Positions 45,032-54,915 are shown, counted from the stretch's first letter. The stretch is 64,000 bases of DNA from an archaeon (GCA_024276825.1 JAJRWI010000044.1:1-64000); one strand, 5' to 3'. A program made the numbers and translations. The notes: generated from the letters alone by a model not told the origin.

Positions 45032-47803
45032 ATGACCAGAATTGATAGAATAAAAAGATCCACAATCAGGTTCTTAAAACAGGTGTTTCATAAACCAAAG
45101 GCAAAGATCTCTAGAGGATCAATCCTGCTGTCAATTGCATTATGCCTCATCTTTTTTGCGGCACTTCTCCTACGAATATACCCCCTAATGGACTCGCAAC
45201 CACTCGTCAGGGCCTTTGACCCTTGGTTTCAACTGAAGGTGTCGCAATTCATTGCCGAGAATGGTTTTGGAGCATTCTTCAACTGGTATGACACGACAAC
45301 TTGGGTTCCTTTTGGTAGAGATATCACCAGTACCACTTACATTGGAGTACCTTTTACAACAGCTTTCTTCTACTTCTTACTTAACAACTTGGGAATTCAT
45401 GTTGATATCCTGACAGTTGCTCTGGTGCTTCCTGCATTCATGGGTGCTCTTACAACATTGATGGCCTTCTTCTTGGGCCGTGAGTTGCACAACAACACTG
45501 TGGGCCTCCTGAGTGCAGTCTTTCTGGCTTTTATGCCCGCCTTCATCCAGAGGTCAATTGCAGGGTTTTATGACAATGAGTTCATCGGGGTCTTTGCAAT
45601 CACCCTCACGATATTCCTATTCACAAGGAGCATAAAGCGCGACTCGACCTTTTCTGCTGTCGCCGCTGGACTCTCTCTTGCATACCTTACGGGATCATGG
45701 GGTGCAGCAGATTTTGTGACAGACCTCTTTGCAATGTATGCCTTTTTCATGCTTGTATTTGGTCGCTATAGCAAGAGGCTACTCTCCTCTTACCTTATCA
45801 CAATCTCTCTTGGCCTCTTTCTGGGAGGCTTGGTTCCACGAAATGGTTTTGACGATCTGACCTCATTCCAACTACTTGTGCCAATTGGTGTGGGCATCCT
45901 ACTTGCAGGCTTTGAGGTTTGGAACAGACTTGGCGGCTACAGAGAAGCAACTGCCAAGGCACTTACTCCCTATTCACGCCCACTTATGCTGGGGATAATC
46001 ACACCAATCATTGGGGCCGCTGGCTATTTCATCTATGCTGGTGGGGCAGACCTTGACATCTCCACCGCTAACAGTAATCCCATCCTCAATATAGGTGGAA
46101 AGTTCCTCACGGTAATTAACCCATTCTATAGATTGGATCAACGTATTTTTGCATCAGTTGCAGAACACTTGCCGAGCCCCTGGTCAAGTTTCTATAACAC
46201 TCTTCTCATCCTGATATTCTTCTTCCCACTAGGAATGTATTTTCTGTTCAAACGTGGTCGGGATGAGGACTGGCTGATCCTCCTCTATGGAGTCACTGCT
46301 GTCTATTTCACAGGCAGCATGATTCGTCTGAGTCTTATCCTTGCACCTGCTGTTGCAGTACTCTCTGCAATGGCTGTTAATGGAATGCTCATGCCATTTG
46401 CCAAAGTGGCAACTCAAAAGTCTGTGTTTGAACGACGAAGATTTAGACTGAGTTCGTCACTCACATCAGAACACACGATCATTGCTTTCGGGTTTGTCGG
46501 ACTGCTCTTGTCTGTTAATCTATTGCTTGGCGTTTCATACACAACCGTGCAGATAGGCAATCCCGAATTTGCTAGGGCAAACCTCTCAGATCAAACGCAA
46601 TGGACAGATTGGCAGACTGCAATGACTTACATGAGGAATGTCTTACCAGACGATGCAATCATTGCTAGCTGGTGGGACTATGGCTATTGGATAAATAGTG
46701 CTGCTGGAAAGAAGACGATAGTTGATAATGCAACATTCAATAGCACGCAAATAGCATTAATGGGCTATGCACTGATGTCGACATCGTTGACAGAATCTCT
46801 GAAGACATTCAAAAGATGGAACGCCACGCATGTGCTTGTCTTTTGGGGCCATAAGGTGAATCAAATCGGTGGCGATGAAGGAAAGTGGCCATGGATGGTC
46901 AGAATTGCTGAGGACAAGCTTGGAAGTAATGTCATTGATGATAAGACCTACCTTGGTGATGATCCTTCAACTCCCGATGTTGAAGAAACCGAGTACACAC
47001 TTGATCCATTCTTCCAGTCCACACTCTACAAACTCCTGCTCTATGGAGAACCACATGATCAGAATGAGGCTGAAGAGATGCAACTGTCTCAGAACCGCAT
47101 CTATTGGGACACTTATCAGACTGGATACATGTCTGGCGATCCTCGTTGGACTCAGAACATCCCTTCAGACCTTCATGGTGCATTTGATCTATCATTCATC
47201 AGCTACTCATTCGGCTTTGTGAAGATTTATGAGATTGACTACACTATGTACTATCAATATCTGAACCAGACTCGTGCTGACTGGGCCCTCGAGAAGGACA
47301 TTGGTCTAGCCGACATCTCCTTGGATGGTAGTCTATCTAATGCCGAACGAAACTTTCCAAGCTACAATGTGGTCTTTGGTGGTGGTTATGAGGCAACCGT
47401 GTATTCTCAGGCCAATTCAACCCACCTATATCTGGGTGTTGACATGGCCAACTACTCGGTGAATGATGACGCCTTTGGAATTCAGATATCTCCCCTTGAC
47501 TCACCATTAGACTCCGACATACGTGTTGTGAATTATGATGGTCATGATGCCTTTGATGGACACATTGACTTCAATGGCAATTGGAAGGAGGACTCGACTG
47601 GCACAAACTCCACCGAGTTTGCTAAGGGCGACGGCGTAATCGAGTTCATCATTCCATTGAATTCTCATGACCCACAGGACCTCACCATGAAACCCGGAAT
47701 GAATTATCAGATTCGATTCATGTGGTGGGACAATGTCAATAAAGGCGAACCGACCTTTGCAGCTGATTGGGTCGAATTCTGGGTCCCGATAGACCTGTAT
47801 TAG
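45032..47803 (+). CDS. aglB: Oligosaccharyltransferase STT3/AglB
   Basis: Transfers glycan from a lipid carrier to Asn in N-x-S/T sequons outside the cell; 923 residues. An N-terminal membrane domain (to about 500) carries RAFDPWFQLK (first acidic motif) and IAGFYDNEF. The soluble domain starts near the catalytic-site motif WWDYGYWI (about residue 546), followed by TIVDNATFN and a carbohydrate-binding-like C-terminus (GDGVIEFIIPLN). AGGAG precedes the ATG. Confidence 0.94.
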   Translation: MTRIDRIKRSTIRFLKQVFHKPKAKISRGSILLSIALCLIFFAALLLRIYPLMDSQPLVRAFDPWFQLKVSQFIAENGFGAFFNWYDTTTWVPFGRDITSTTYIGVPFTTAFFYFLLNNLGIHVDILTVALVLPAFMGALTTLMAFFLGRELHNNTVGLLSAVFLAFMPAFIQRSIAGFYDNEFIGVFAITLTIFLFTRSIKRDSTFSAVAAGLSLAYLTGSWGAADFVTDLFAMYAFFMLVFGRYSKRLLSSYLITISLGLFLGGLVPRNGFDDLTSFQLLVPIGVGILLAGFEVWNRLGGYREATAKALTPYSRPLMLGIITPIIGAAGYFIYAGGADLDISTANSNPILNIGGKFLTVINPFYRLDQRIFASVAEHLPSPWSSFYNTLLILIFFFPLGMYFLFKRGRDEDWLILLYGVTAVYFTGSMIRLSLILAPAVAVLSAMAVNGMLMPFAKVATQKSVFERRRFRLSSSLTSEHTIIAFGFVGLLLSVNLLLGVSYTTVQIGNPEFARANLSDQTQWTDWQTAMTYMRNVLPDDAIIASWWDYGYWINSAAGKKTIVDNATFNSTQIALMGYALMSTSLTESLKTFKRWNATHVLVFWGHKVNQIGGDEGKWPWMVRIAEDKLGSNVIDDKTYLGDDPSTPDVEETEYTLDPFFQSTLYKLLLYGEPHDQNEAEEMQLSQNRIYWDTYQTGYMSGDPRWTQNIPSDLHGAFDLSFISYSFGFVKIYEIDYTMYYQYLNQTRADWALEKDIGLADISLDGSLSNAERNFPSYNVVFGGGYEATVYSQANSTHLYLGVDMANYSVNDDAFGIQISPLDSPLDSDIRVVNYDGHDAFDGHIDFNGNWKEDSTGTNSTEFAKGDGVIEFIIPLNSHDPQDLTMKPGMNYQIRFMWWDNVNKGEPTFAADWVEFWVPIDLY

Positions 47804-47832
47804 AAACAACAACTCTGCTCAGCTGGCACTAA

Positions 47833-48009
47833 CTACAGCAGTGCTGCTGAGCGAACTTTTCTCTTTGCTCTCCTTCTATACTCGCCATACTTGTCTGCTG
47901 GAGAGTACTTTGGGGGTTTTGGGTCTTTAACAGCCTCTCCGCATTTCGGGCAGCGTGCATCATCAAGAGTATAATTATTACAATGCACGCACTTGTACAT
48001 ACGAGTCAT
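47833..48009 (-). CDS. nop10: H/ACA RNP protein Nop10
   Basis: Small zinc-knuckle protein of pseudouridylation RNPs, about 58 residues. MYKCVHCNNYTLDDARCPKCG and PPKYSPADKYGEYRR are diagnostic. It follows aIF2alpha with the starts and stops almost touching; ATG 48009 is chosen among three nearby starts. Confidence 0.93.
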   Translation of the reverse strand: MTRMYKCVHCNNYTLDDARCPKCGEAVKDPKPPKYSPADKYGEYRRRAKRKVRSAALL

Positions 48010-48017
48010 TATGATCA

Positions 48018-48812
48018 CTACTTGCGATTGAAACTGAACGTGCCATTTGCACCCTCAACAATCTTAGAAATGGCTGATGTCATCTTTGATAGTACCTCTT
48101 CTGCCTCTTTATAGTCTGGGCTGACAATCCTCAATTTGTATCTGGGTGAACCAAGTGTGTAAATCTCCACAGTTGATCCCTTAAACTTGGAGCCCACTTC
48201 CAGTCCTTTAAGGAGTGCCTTTTTGATTACCTCCACACCTTCGGGTCCGGGCACTTGTATAGACATCTCACCATCTATCTCGACGGAAGGTATCTCTATT
48301 CTGGCCTTTGCGAGTTCCGCAATCTGCTTCTTCAATGTCTTGTCTGCTTCAATCTCCTCAAAGGCCTTTTCACCAATCTCTGCAGCCTTCTCCAGCCCAC
48401 GATAGATCTCTCCATAATAGTCCTCTATTGGCCAACCTATTCGCTCATAAATCTCCTCAATCGTCATCCCATTCTCTTTAGCCACCAGCTCTAGCAACTT
48501 CTCGGCCTTCTGTGCCCTCTTCCACTCATTGTTCTTGGCTCGCTTTGCCTCTGATGACACCCTTCTCAACGAGCAGTCGATGTGGTGTCTCGGAATGTCT
48601 ACATTCAGGACCTTCACAACTACTCTCTGTTTCTCGTGGATATGATTCCTGATGTTCCTGACCCACGTGCTGCTTATTTCAGACACATGAATGAACCCCT
48701 CCTTATCACCATACTCGGGCAGTATCACATATGCACCATAGTTGGTGACTTTCGTTGCTACAGCTATCACATATTCATCAGGTTGGGGCCATTCTGCACG
48801 CTTCAGGACCAT
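48018..48812 (-). CDS. eif2a: Translation initiation factor aIF2 alpha subunit
   Basis: Binds initiator tRNA with aIF2beta and gamma. 264 residues: S1 domain (VATKVTNYGAYVILPEYGDKEGFIHVSEIS), helical domain (about 85-170) and a C-terminal alpha/beta domain. The site phosphorylated in eukaryotes is not obviously conserved. Confidence 0.96.
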   Translation of the reverse strand: MVLKRAEWPQPDEYVIAVATKVTNYGAYVILPEYGDKEGFIHVSEISSTWVRNIRNHIHEKQRVVVKVLNVDIPRHHIDCSLRRVSSEAKRAKNNEWKRAQKAEKLLELVAKENGMTIEEIYERIGWPIEDYYGEIYRGLEKAAEIGEKAFEEIEADKTLKKQIAELAKARIEIPSVEIDGEMSIQVPGPEGVEVIKKALLKGLEVGSKFKGSTVEIYTLGSPRYKLRIVSPDYKEAEEVLSKMTSAISKIVEGANGTFSFNRK

Positions 48813-48846
48813 CCTAGATCATCTCCTTTCCTCTCACTCGTGCAGT

Positions 48847-49077
48847 CTATGTGAGAATCTCGACTTCTCTCGCTATGGGTTCAAGTTTCACTCTTCCACC
48901 TACTGGCTTTGCAAGCACTTTACCACATTTCAGACACTTGACCTCCGTCGTGGCATGCCCAAAAATGACCTGCTCGTTCTCACACTCTAGACACTTCACT
49001 CTTATGAATCGTGACTTTGGCTGCTGCACTATCTCTTTCCTAGCCAATCTTATCACCGCTGAAATCATTATCGCCAC
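48847..49077 (-). CDS. rps27e: Ribosomal protein S27e
   Basis: Small-subunit zinc ribbon: CLECENEQVIF and CLKCGKVLAKP. PKSRFIRVKC is the standard N-terminus of the family, so translation may begin at an internal GTG near 49029 or TTG, giving about 60 residues; the given start is the longest frame. Confidence 0.92.
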   Translation of the reverse strand: MAIMISAVIRLARKEIVQQPKSRFIRVKCLECENEQVIFGHATTEVKCLKCGKVLAKPVGGRVKLEPIAREVEILT

Positions 49078-49211
49078 TGCCTCTCTGGCAGAGAAAAGGA
49101 CTCCTATGGGTCTTATTATCGTCGTGTTTGTGTCATATTATAACTCTATCGACACGTATAATAAAAAACAACTCTTCCGAAGATCAGAGGTACAGAATTC
49201 TCTAGTACAAT

Positions 49212-49490
49212 TTACTTCTGTATTTCTACTTTCTTAACCCTCATTCCTTTCGACTGAATGATATAGCCACAGTCTTTGCATTTGAACTTCAACACGGTCT
49301 TCTTGGTGGTCTTGGCAAACCTCTTCTGGATTGGCTTTGGAAATGATCCATACCCCTTGGTCTTACGTGTCATCCTCCGTTTACCCTCTGCCATGGATCT
49401 GTCCTTACCCTTTTTGTATATTGATACAGTGTGCTCTGTATATGCCCTGCATCGTGGACAGTACCTGTTTATTGTTCCTCTCATCTTCAT
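49212..49490 (-). CDS. rpl44e: Ribosomal protein L44e
   Basis: Large-subunit zinc protein of 92 residues: RYCPRCRAYTEHTV and KFKCKDCGYIIQSKG supply the ligands. An early member of the L44e-S27e-aIF2alpha-Nop10 series. A 134-nt AT-rich gap separates it from S27e. Confidence 0.96.
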   Translation of the reverse strand: MKMRGTINRYCPRCRAYTEHTVSIYKKGKDRSMAEGKRRMTRKTKGYGSFPKPIQKRFAKTTKKTVLKFKCKDCGYIIQSKGMRVKKVEIQK

Positions 49491-49558
49491 TCTTTTCGAC
49501 CACCAACTTGTGCCGCTTTCCTCTCTGTTCCATTTATAATTCTTGAGGATTGACGGTC

Positions 49559-49756
49559 CTATATTAGCCCTAATTGCCTCGATATATGCGCCGCCACTAC
49601 TGCCACTATCAGTATGGCCGCTATAATCATCACTAGCGTGGGCCCAACCTTGATGCCAGGCGTCTCATCCTCGAAGAAGCGTATGAGGCCAGCTCCACCT
49701 GAGGGCATTGGTCCTTCACCCTTCTTCTTTCTGCGCTTTTTAGCAGTCTTTGGCAT
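49559..49756 (-). CDS. secG: Protein translocase subunit Sec61beta
   Basis: A 65-residue tail-anchored subunit of the SecYE channel. PMPSGGAGLIRFFEDETPGIKVGP is the cytosolic signature and one membrane helix (LVMIIAAILIVAVVAAHI) follows. It precedes L44e on the same strand. Confidence 0.95.
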   Translation of the reverse strand: MPKTAKKRRKKKGEGPMPSGGAGLIRFFEDETPGIKVGPTLVMIIAAILIVAVVAAHISRQLGLI

Positions 49757-49786
49757 AGGGAGTTCACCAGAGGTGAAGTTGAGGTG

Positions 49787-51238
49787 ATGGCTTTTAATCC
49801 TTTTGACAGGTCAAATAAAGAAGTCGCAAGATTCAGAAGGATACATGTAGTCACTAATTGGAAGCGCGAGGTCATGAGAAGTAAGGCAGAATCTAGGCTG
49901 AGTGGGCTGGCAGTGATAATGTTAGTGAGCACCATGCTTATCACACAATGGGCCATTGGTAGTGGTGTGCCACCAGGCTTTTTGAAACCACCGCGAATCG
50001 CAGTGTTTCGTGGTGATACTGACTATGCATTATTATTGTCCTGGGACGATGGAATCAACGATGAGGTCCTGGCATATATCGAGGAGGAGTTTGGGGCGCA
50101 TCACACCTCCTTTGTTGTGACCTCACAGATTGATGAAAGGCAGTTATGGGGCCTGGACCTCCTCTTCCGAGGACATGATATTCAGTCGCACTCGCATAAG
50201 CATATCTATCACGCTTTGCTTAACAGGAGCTATTGTGAGTGGCTATACTTGAGGAGTGTTGAGAAGATCAGGTCCAAGTTTGGCTACGACGCAATTCTAA
50301 TGGCCTATCCATATGGGTCTTATGGCTACACTTCCTCGCGAGTGGCGATGGAATACTTTAATGTCGCACGTGGAGTGAATCCGGAGAAGCCGCAGATGCT
50401 GGGCACATGGCCGATTCCCGCTGATGAAGTGAGAGGTTGCAAGCAGTCCTTTCCTCTTGTCAGCGGCCTATCCGGGAACACCACAGAATGGCTCCAGTCA
50501 TCATTCACGAGTATGACTAAGTTGGGAGTGTATCGGGCGTTCAAGTGCTATGGTCATGCAGCGTTGTTCAATGGCAGTGAAATTAGGAGGTTTAGTGAGG
50601 TCTTGGCAGAAATTGCTGGACGCGGCGATACATGGATTACAAGTTGGGGGGAGGCGGTGGCATATAGCATAGAGCGGGAGCGGACACAAATTGAACACTA
50701 TTCACTTGGCATCAGCCGACTGACCTTCATACTGGTTGCGGACTTCAACATCACGCGATTTTCAGTCCCATTGACATTTGTTGTGGAGGTGCCACTTGGC
50801 TGGACTACTCCCACAGTGCTCGACGAAGGGAGAATACTATCAAGCCAACTGAAGAGCAGTCCTGACGGTCGAAGATATGTGGTCTTTGATACACTGCCGC
50901 AGAATCAGCAAATTGTGATTACGGCCAATGTTTTGATGGACACAGCCCCACCTGAAGTGTCCAATCTGCGCATGATGTTGAGTGATGAGGGAGTCTGTTT
51001 CATGCTTGACATAACCGATATGAGTGGAGTGGTGACTGATGTCAACATAACGATTACAACAGAACTAACCGTTTACTCTTTCAAGAACGTGCAGAATCCC
51101 GTCTTCTGGAACAATGCCACCTACGGCTGTGTGGTGTTCGGTCTTAAAACTGGAAGTTGCATCATGGAGGTTTCTGCAGTCGATAGTTCTGGGAACTCCA
51201 TGAACTTGGTCTATGAGATATTAATTCATCCCCAATGA
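49787..51238 (+). CDS. Polysaccharide deacetylase-like membrane/secreted protein
   Basis: NodB-fold domain (about residues 75-300): LLLSWDDGINDEV supplies the Asp pair and IQSHSHKHIYHAL the His ligands; LMAYPYGSYGYTS follows. It is preceded by a long basic N-terminus and a membrane anchor (GLAVIMLVSTMLITQW, about residues 41-56). The C-terminal third (after DTAPPEVSNLRMML) is an Ig-like beta domain. The substrate is unknown. An internal ATG at about residue 30 could be the real start and would give a normal signal peptide. Confidence 0.75.
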   Translation: MAFNPFDRSNKEVARFRRIHVVTNWKREVMRSKAESRLSGLAVIMLVSTMLITQWAIGSGVPPGFLKPPRIAVFRGDTDYALLLSWDDGINDEVLAYIEEEFGAHHTSFVVTSQIDERQLWGLDLLFRGHDIQSHSHKHIYHALLNRSYCEWLYLRSVEKIRSKFGYDAILMAYPYGSYGYTSSRVAMEYFNVARGVNPEKPQMLGTWPIPADEVRGCKQSFPLVSGLSGNTTEWLQSSFTSMTKLGVYRAFKCYGHAALFNGSEIRRFSEVLAEIAGRGDTWITSWGEAVAYSIERERTQIEHYSLGISRLTFILVADFNITRFSVPLTFVVEVPLGWTTPTVLDEGRILSSQLKSSPDGRRYVVFDTLPQNQQIVITANVLMDTAPPEVSNLRMMLSDEGVCFMLDITDMSGVVTDVNITITTELTVYSFKNVQNPVFWNNATYGCVVFGLKTGSCIMEVSAVDSSGNSMNLVYEILIHPQ

Positions 51239-51541
51239 TTAAGGTTCATCAGTGCACTCACAAGGGCTTTTTCCACATCTAGAGCAGACATAATTGTACT
51301 TGTTAAGTAATGCCTGTGCAAGATCGATGTTGAGAAGGTTGGCAATGGAAATTACCCATGCAAAGAGGTCTCCGAGCTCCCTCTCAACATCTTCTTGCGA
51401 TCTATTCTGCATGATGGCATCGCTGAGTTCTGCAAGTTCCTGAAATGTCCTCAACAGGGTGCGACCTACTCCGCGTTCCTTGTCGCGCTCGTAGTAAATC
51501 CTATGAATCATCTCTTGTGCTTCTCGGATATCCATTTTCAT
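51239..51541 (-). CDS. MazG-like nucleotide pyrophosphohydrolase with Cys tail
   Basis: A 100-residue all-helical protein. RTFQELAELSDAI and ERELGDLFAWVISIAN match the E-x2-E and E-x2-D metal motifs of MazG NTP-PPases. The C-terminus CSRCGKSPCEC adds a cysteine cluster. It may clean up damaged or excess nucleotides. It lies on the same strand just downstream of glyA. Confidence 0.8.
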   Translation of the reverse strand: MKMDIREAQEMIHRIYYERDKERGVGRTLLRTFQELAELSDAIMQNRSQEDVERELGDLFAWVISIANLLNIDLAQALLNKYNYVCSRCGKSPCECTDEP

Positions 51542-51564
51542 CCCTGCTGAGTGTTATTCATGAT

Positions 51565-52887
51565 TTATAGGAATCTCAGGTGCTTGTAGGCTGGAGTCTT
51601 AGTATCAAAGGCAAACTGTACTTTCTGATACTCCTTTCTAAACTCTGCAACGTCTTCGGCCACCTTCACGACACTCTCACCTTTCATGACGACTCTATGC
51701 ATGAACTCTGCAATCGCATCCATCTCTGGCTCCCTCATCCCAAGTCGAGTCATTTCACTGGTACCAAGTCTAATGCCACCGGGAGTCTTATAATCACGTC
51801 CCATCTTTTTATCCCATGGAAGCAGATTTCTATTGATGATGATATTGGCTCTCTCAAGTTGTTCTTCCACAATACGACCGTTCTTCATCGGAGTTTCTGA
51901 GATGTCCACAAGAACAACATGCGACTCTGTAAAGCCCTTGTGTTCGGCAATCACCTTCCAACCGCGATCATAGAGGGCCTGAGCGAGTGCTTTGGCATTT
52001 TTGATGATTTGTTCTGAGTAATCCTTTCCAAATTCCATCATCTCCGCAAGGACCACAGCAAGACCTGCAACATTATGCAAGTGATGATTACTCATCATAC
52101 CGGGAAATGCAGCCCGCTTCACTGCCTCTGAAAGTTCCTCCCTTGCAAGGACAATACCGTGTTGTGGACCTGGCATAGTCTTATGAGTGGAGGCAGTCAT
52201 GATGTCTGCTCCCTCCCTAAGTGGGTCTTGAAATCTACCTGCGGCGATAAGTCCCGAAACATGTGCTGAATCATATCCAATGCGCATTCCATACTCATCT
52301 GCGATATCCCTGAACTCTTTCACAGGATGCGGGAACGGGAATACACTGCCACCAAATAGCAGGAGCTTTATCTCTTGCCCCCCTTCTTGCAGTTTTCTTA
52401 TCTCTTTGATACTAGCATCTACATCGATATTGAATTCCTTCTCGTCAAAGACCCAATTGCGCACCTTGTGCCCCCTGACTGCACCTGCGGTTCCACCAAG
52501 ATTTCTTCGTGCATGAGAAATATGACCACCATGAGCAATTGATAATGCCATCATCCTATCGCCAGGGGCCATTGTTGCAGTGTACATCATCAGGTTGGCA
52601 ACAACTCCCGAAACTGGCCTTACATCTGCGAACTCGGCGTTATAGAGCTTCTTAGCAAGGTCAATACAAATCAGTTCTACTTCATCGATATACTTGCACC
52701 CGGCATATACTCTCTCACCAGGCCAGCCCTCTGCATAGCGGTCTCTGAAATCACATACTATTGCTGATCTCACCGCGGGTGAAGAAATGTTCTCGGATGC
52801 AATGAGATTAATCGTCTTACTCATCCAATTATCGTGCTTTTCAATAAGATCAAATACTGTGTCATACAACTTCTTGTGTTCACTCAA
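51565..52887 (-). CDS. glyA: Serine hydroxymethyltransferase
   Basis: PLP enzyme interconverting serine and glycine and charging the C1 carrier, about 440 residues. NLIASENISSPAVR, YAEGWPGERVYAGCKYIDEVE, GGHISHARR, YDSAHVSGLIAAG and TASTHKTMPGPQHGIV with the PLP Lys are intact. TTG 52887 with GGGAGGT upstream is preferred to the TTG at 52902, which lies in that site. Confidence 0.94.
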   Translation of the reverse strand: MSEHKKLYDTVFDLIEKHDNWMSKTINLIASENISSPAVRSAIVCDFRDRYAEGWPGERVYAGCKYIDEVELICIDLAKKLYNAEFADVRPVSGVVANLMMYTATMAPGDRMMALSIAHGGHISHARRNLGGTAGAVRGHKVRNWVFDEKEFNIDVDASIKEIRKLQEGGQEIKLLLFGGSVFPFPHPVKEFRDIADEYGMRIGYDSAHVSGLIAAGRFQDPLREGADIMTASTHKTMPGPQHGIVLAREELSEAVKRAAFPGMMSNHHLHNVAGLAVVLAEMMEFGKDYSEQIIKNAKALAQALYDRGWKVIAEHKGFTESHVVLVDISETPMKNGRIVEEQLERANIIINRNLLPWDKKMGRDYKTPGGIRLGTSEMTRLGMREPEMDAIAEFMHRVVMKGESVVKVAEDVAEFRKEYQKVQFAFDTKTPAYKHLRFL

Positions 52888-53000
52888 ATGATGACCTCCC
52901 AAGCCATGAGGATGTGTGCGCTGAGGTCCAACTTCGTTATATCACTTGCGACAGGGCTGCAATCAGTCTGAATGTGGTTTAATACACTAACAGAAGAAGA

Positions 53001-53136
53001 TGGCGGGCCAGGTGGGACTCGAATTCGTGTTGTGTTTCGTAGTGAAACCCAATCCCACGACCAACAAGTCTCTCCAATCCCAGCAAAATACTGGAGATTT
53101 AAGAGCCTGTCGCTATACCGACTTAGCCACTGGCCC
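53001..53136 (-). tRNA. tRNA-Lys(CTT) with two 30-nt introns
   Basis: Acceptor GGGCCAG/CTGGCCC, discriminator G, encoded CCA (53001-53003). Intron 1 (53070-53099) is at the canonical 37/38 site. Removing it gives the anticodon arm ACAGG-CTCTTAA-CTTGT, anticodon CTT; CTCT pairs with GGAG as the central helix. Intron 2 (53024-53053) lies between positions 53 and 54, between GTGGG and TTCGAGT-CCCAC. CGTG pairs with CACG as the central 4-bp helix, with bulges GGA and AAT and an inner stem TTTC/GAAA. The outer helix is missing, a relaxed splice motif. The mature tRNA matches other archaeal tRNA-Lys closely. Confidence 0.9.
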
Positions 53137-53235
53137 ACGATTCAATGTCTTTTCAGATTGAGTTTATAGATGTTGCGATACTGCATCCACCTCTTACCAC
53201 CAAGAATAAGATTAGGAGGCTATTTATGGTGCGAT

Positions 53236-53245
53236 GATATATATC
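53236..53245 (+). promoter_or_regulatory. TATA-like element before secreted protein gene
   Basis: GATATATATC lies 36-45 nt upstream of the ATG at 53281. Confidence 0.45.
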
Positions 53246-53280
53246 TCTAGACCATTGGAAGCAGTATAAGAGGTGTTCTG

Positions 53281-54915
53281 ATGCTGAAGATGATTAGCAA
53301 TAACAAGTTCTTTGTAGTCGCACTCGTTGCGACTATAGTCACTGCTGGAATGTCATTTGGAAACCTTCCCACGCCTTCCCCTCCTCAAGGCGTTCAGGTG
53401 ATTAATGGAGTCACTTTCAACTTTTCTGATTACCCGTTTGTCCCTCATGAGTCATTGGCCCTGTTTAACTATCTGGACACGATAGTCAGTAGCAAATATC
53501 AAGGGTATGGCGAATGGGAGGGGTGGTATGCAGAGAACTATCATGGCCTTCATCATTATGTGCTGGCCTTCATGGACTATACTGTCAGTGCGATGTTTGA
53601 AGCTACTTCTGGATATCGTACTGATTACTATCGTGAGTTTGCATATGATCTGATAAAACGAATGAACACTACGGAGGAGGAATGGGGTGAAAACAGCATC
53701 GAATACAAGGAGTGGACACATCCCGAGTATAACTATGTTGATTACTATTATCCAAACAATGCATCCGATCCCAATGCAGTATACGTTGGGGGCTGGCGCG
53801 GTCCCGCAAATATCATGTGGACCGGACATTATGCCTTGATGCAGGCATTATATGAGAGAAACTTCAACACAGGTGAGTTTATTGATGAACTGAGCTGGTT
53901 TATCAAGGACTGGAACCTCTCACTGTTGACGGATCGCCATGGCAATTCAAAGGAGGGTGGATTATGGGGTGTTGGACTGATTCCATGTGAACCATACATT
54001 GTCTTTGTTCAATGCAATTCAATCCCCATACTGACAACTGCCCTCTATGACAATATGATGGGTACAAACTATATGCCCATGTGGGACTATGGACTGAACT
54101 TCATAAATACAGTCATGCAAGATCAATATGGTCTCTTTATGGATGGCTATTATGTGGATCGACCAACTTCAATCTACTATAACACTGAACGCCTGCCTGA
54201 TACAATCCCTGGTCCTGCACAATCACTGTATGCCAAAGATGGCAGGTGTAAAGTGTCATCTTACTGCAATGGTTGGGCTCTAGCCTTTCTTGAATACATT
54301 CAAGAGAACGAAACTATACATGATTACCCAATTTTCTTGCAACATTTCAAGAAAGACATATCTCCCGACATGGCATATATCATTGACACTTACAATAATC
54401 CAACTGGATTCGGGACATTTGATATACTTGGCACACTATTCACAATGCATCTTGCTAATCAGCGGGGCGATTATGCATTAAGAAACCGTCTTGTTAATTT
54501 TCTCTATAGCTCCTATAATAAAATCTGGTCATCTGATGGGCGTAGAATGTATTATGACACGCTCTCCATCGAACCATTCATGCAACCAGTTCTTGCATTT
54601 GGCCACATATGGGCCACAAACCCCGTTACTATAAAAGACCTCGGTGATGCACGTCCAGCCGAATTCTGGAATTATCCATATATCAGCTCAGCTGATGATG
54701 ATAATATTTGGGTCTATCAGGCCCAGTGGGATCCCAACAAGTCTGCATTCATTCTGAATATCCGCGTAGACCGGACTGCCACATTGACATTCAGCAATTT
54801 TGACGCAACTCCAACTGCATATTTTGGAGGAACGGTCCTCACTCAATTGACTCAGGCTGCTGATGGATATACTCTGACACTAAGCCCGGGTCAGTATAAC
54901 CTTGTGATAATGTGA
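53281..54915 (+). CDS. Secreted alpha-barrel protein, possibly linalool dehydratase-isomerase-like
   Basis: 544 residues with a signal peptide (KFFVVALVATIVTAGMSFG). The body looks like an (alpha/alpha)-barrel with WTGHYALMQALYE, EGGLWGVGLIPCEPYIVFVQCNSIPILTTALYDNMMGT and a C-terminal beta domain. The pattern Cys-Glu-Pro...Cys-Asn...Asp...Gly-Thr recalls the linalool dehydratase/isomerase family, whose active-site cysteines lie in such a segment. That link is by memory and not certain. Several N-x-S/T sequons fit export and glycosylation. Confidence 0.5.
   Translation: MLKMISNNKFFVVALVATIVTAGMSFGNLPTPSPPQGVQVINGVTFNFSDYPFVPHESLALFNYLDTIVSSKYQGYGEWEGWYAENYHGLHHYVLAFMDYTVSAMFEATSGYRTDYYREFAYDLIKRMNTTEEEWGENSIEYKEWTHPEYNYVDYYYPNNASDPNAVYVGGWRGPANIMWTGHYALMQALYERNFNTGEFIDELSWFIKDWNLSLLTDRHGNSKEGGLWGVGLIPCEPYIVFVQCNSIPILTTALYDNMMGTNYMPMWDYGLNFINTVMQDQYGLFMDGYYVDRPTSIYYNTERLPDTIPGPAQSLYAKDGRCKVSSYCNGWALAFLEYIQENETIHDYPIFLQHFKKDISPDMAYIIDTYNNPTGFGTFDILGTLFTMHLANQRGDYALRNRLVNFLYSSYNKIWSSDGRRMYYDTLSIEPFMQPVLAFGHIWATNPVTIKDLGDARPAEFWNYPYISSADDDNIWVYQAQWDPNKSAFILNIRVDRTATLTFSNFDATPTAYFGGTVLTQLTQAADGYTLTLSPGQYNLVIM

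Noticed and set aside
53001..53136. Reading this locus as tRNA-Leu(TAA) with a long variable arm
   Set aside because: The anticodon stem does not pair in that register, whereas tRNA-Lys(CTT) with two introns gives perfect stems and splice motifs.
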